64,000 nt of DNA from SZUA-287 sp036397975 (GTDB lineage: Bacteria > Bacteroidota > Ignavibacteria > UBA10030 > UBA6906). Where the stretch lies: NCBI GenBank assembly GCA_036397975.1, contig DASWHW010000099.1, positions 1 through 64,000 on the forward strand. Reading direction: 5' to 3'. Made by a program: the position numbers and the translations under genes. The notes beneath the pieces were generated by a model, which saw only the letters and a program-made list of their open reading frames with translations, was not told the origin of the DNA and searched no databases. Of this stretch, positions 62,975-64,000 are shown in pieces; position 1 is the first letter of the stretch; each line of letters opens with the position of its first letter.

Positions 62975-64000
62975 TTACTGTATCTTTCTAGAATGTTTGT
63001 TAAGACCTCCCAGCGCTTGCTCTATATCGGTGGCAGCAAGGAGGTATTGATAAATTGCTTCGATGCGATTTACTTGGGCCCTGTTCAACGCGAGCTGGGC
63101 ATCGTTGACCTCCAACTGAGTGCCTGAACCAGAAGCAAATCGGGTGGCGACAATCCGATACCCTTTCTCAGCTTGCGCAATAGTCTTTTCATGAACACCA
63201 ATTTGCTTTTGCGCCCACCGAAGCCGGAGTATCATTGATTCAACTTGCGTCCGGAGGGTCGATTCCATCGATGCCAGTTGTTCCTGCGATCGTCGGTGGT
63301 CAAGGGTCGCTTGTTCGACGCGAGCGTTCGTTTGAAATCCTTTGAAAACATTGAACGACAGATTCACTCCGACAACGGAACTTCCAATAAAGTCGTTTGT
63401 TGAAAAATTGAACTGGTTCTTTTGCGCCTGCAGTTGATAATTTCCAAAGGCAGAGAGAGTCGGGAGATAGTTTGACCGTTCGATTGATACAATCGCCTCG
63501 TTGACGTCCGTTTGTTTTCGAAGGGCTTCCAGCGAGGGATTCATCTTCACCGCATCCTCAACGGCATTCGTGAGATGCTGTTCATCAACAATGTCAGGCT
63601 GAAGTAGACCAACGACTTCGAGGGGCTGCTCGGCGGAAATCCCCATGGCAATGCGGAGAGTATTCAGCGCAAGAACGTAATCATCTTCCGCTTTCATCAC
63701 GTCGGGCTTCAGGTTCTCATAACTGACTTCGGCGCGCAATGCGTCATATTCCGATACGAGACCGGCAGACGAAAGGACTCTTGCATTCTTCAGGTTTTCC
63801 TCGGCGTTCTTCAAGGTTGAGTGCATAATTGTTCTTCCTTCGCCCGCAAGAAGAACCGAATAAAACGCTCTCCGCACACTTGCGACGGTTGCATTCTCTT
63901 TCGCTTGATACAAATCGCGAGCTGCTTCCGAGTAAATCTTTGCAGTCCCAACGCCGGTGAACACCGCAGAATTAAAAAGAACCTGCCGTGCTGAAAAAGT
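62975..64000 (-). CDS. TolC-family outer membrane efflux protein (5' end outside the window)
   Basis: The gene is open to the window edge: the frame continues upstream of the GTG at 63964 for 12 more codons without a stop, so at least 341 C-terminal residues are present and the N-terminus is missing. Long amphipathic helices with VQATLDHRRSQEQLASMESTLRTQVESMIL-like repeats, plus AEKGYRIVATRFASGSGTQLEVNDAQLALNRAQV, match the second TolC repeat. It sits 1 nt upstream of the adaptor gene, completing the tripartite pump operon. Confidence 0.9.
   Translation of the reverse strand, partial: TFSARQVLFNSAVFTGVGTAKIYSEAARDLYQAKENATVASVRRAFYSVLLAGEGRTIMHSTLKNAEENLKNARVLSSAGLVSEYDALRAEVSYENLKPDVMKAEDDYVLALNTLRIAMGISAEQPLEVVGLLQPDIVDEQHLTNAVEDAVKMNPSLEALRKQTDVNEAIVSIERSNYLPTLSAFGNYQLQAQKNQFNFSTNDFIGSSVVGVNLSFNVFKGFQTNARVEQATLDHRRSQEQLASMESTLRTQVESMILRLRWAQKQIGVHEKTIAQAEKGYRIVATRFASGSGTQLEVNDAQLALNRAQVNRIEAIYQYLLAATDIEQALGGLNKHSRKIQ

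Noticed and set aside
1..64000. CRISPR arrays, insertion sequences, toxin-antitoxin or restriction genes
   Set aside because: No regularly spaced repeats, transposase motifs or defence-type proteins were found on either strand.

Overview
The window is about 64 kb of a mesophile-like bacterial chromosome with a mid-range GC content. It is dense and almost entirely chromosomal core and envelope genes, with no transposase, integrase, phage module or CRISPR array. The gene content points to the Bacteroidota/Chlorobi side of the tree, probably an Ignavibacteria-like lineage. The pointers are bacillithiol genes (bshC, bshB1), a type IX secretion (T9SS) C-terminal sorting domain, a carboxypeptidase-regulatory-domain TonB receptor, a CcmABCDEF system with a CXXXY-type CcmE, and a Bacteroidota-like promoter pattern (TTG, exactly 20 nt, then TAnnTT). 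The taxon is an inference; no 16S rRNA is present.

Layout. 1-9.4 kb (+): the translation/RNA operon rimP-nusA-infB-rbfA-truB-ribF-rpsO-pnp, closed by a strong bidirectional terminator shared with bshC. 9.4-11.0 kb (-): bshC. 11.2-24.3 kb (+): a long chain of abutting or overlapping genes. It starts with glutamate dehydrogenase, continues with envelope and secreted proteins (an unknown exported protein, CapA-like, BamD-like lipoprotein, acyl-CoA thioesterase, FG-GAP protein, T9SS-sorted putative metalloprotease) and ends in ccmABCDEF. 24.3-25.5 kb (-): bshB1 and a DUF2231 membrane protein. 25.6-36.9 kb (+): TonB receptor, xseAB, dxs, a Gfo/Idh/MocA oxidoreductase, a PhoB/PhoR-like two-component pair, ribD, ribE, secG and tRNA-Lys(CTT). 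37.0-42.1 kb (+): LD-carboxypeptidase, ygfZ-like, LOG-family protein, tmRNA, dapF and a DagK-like lipid kinase.

42.1-49.7 kb (-): a six-gene operon yqeY-cvpA-mutS2-accC-BCCP-purL. 49.9-50.6 kb (-): an SDR protein resembling dihydropteridine reductase. 50.8-53.6 kb (+): a TolB-like propeller protein and a secreted M28 peptidase. 53.7-57.9 kb (-): small and poorly known proteins (DUF4920, a 63-aa protein, DUF971, an M29-like peptidase, hemerythrin-like, a ferredoxin-fold protein, a minimal zincin, YIP1). 58.1-58.6 kb (+): one unrecognised gene. 58.6-64 kb (-): a tripartite RND efflux operon whose TolC gene runs off the window edge.

The only stretch over 300 bases without a protein gene is 39830-40287, which holds the tmRNA, its promoter and its terminator. 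I did not find a clear new defence or mobile system. The best leads are the uniform promoter architecture, the exported-protein chain at 12.6-19.4 kb (with a probable CTG start), the Ccm cluster with CXXXY CcmE and an overlooked ccmD, and a split acyl-CoA carboxylase alpha chain inside a mutS2-purL operon.
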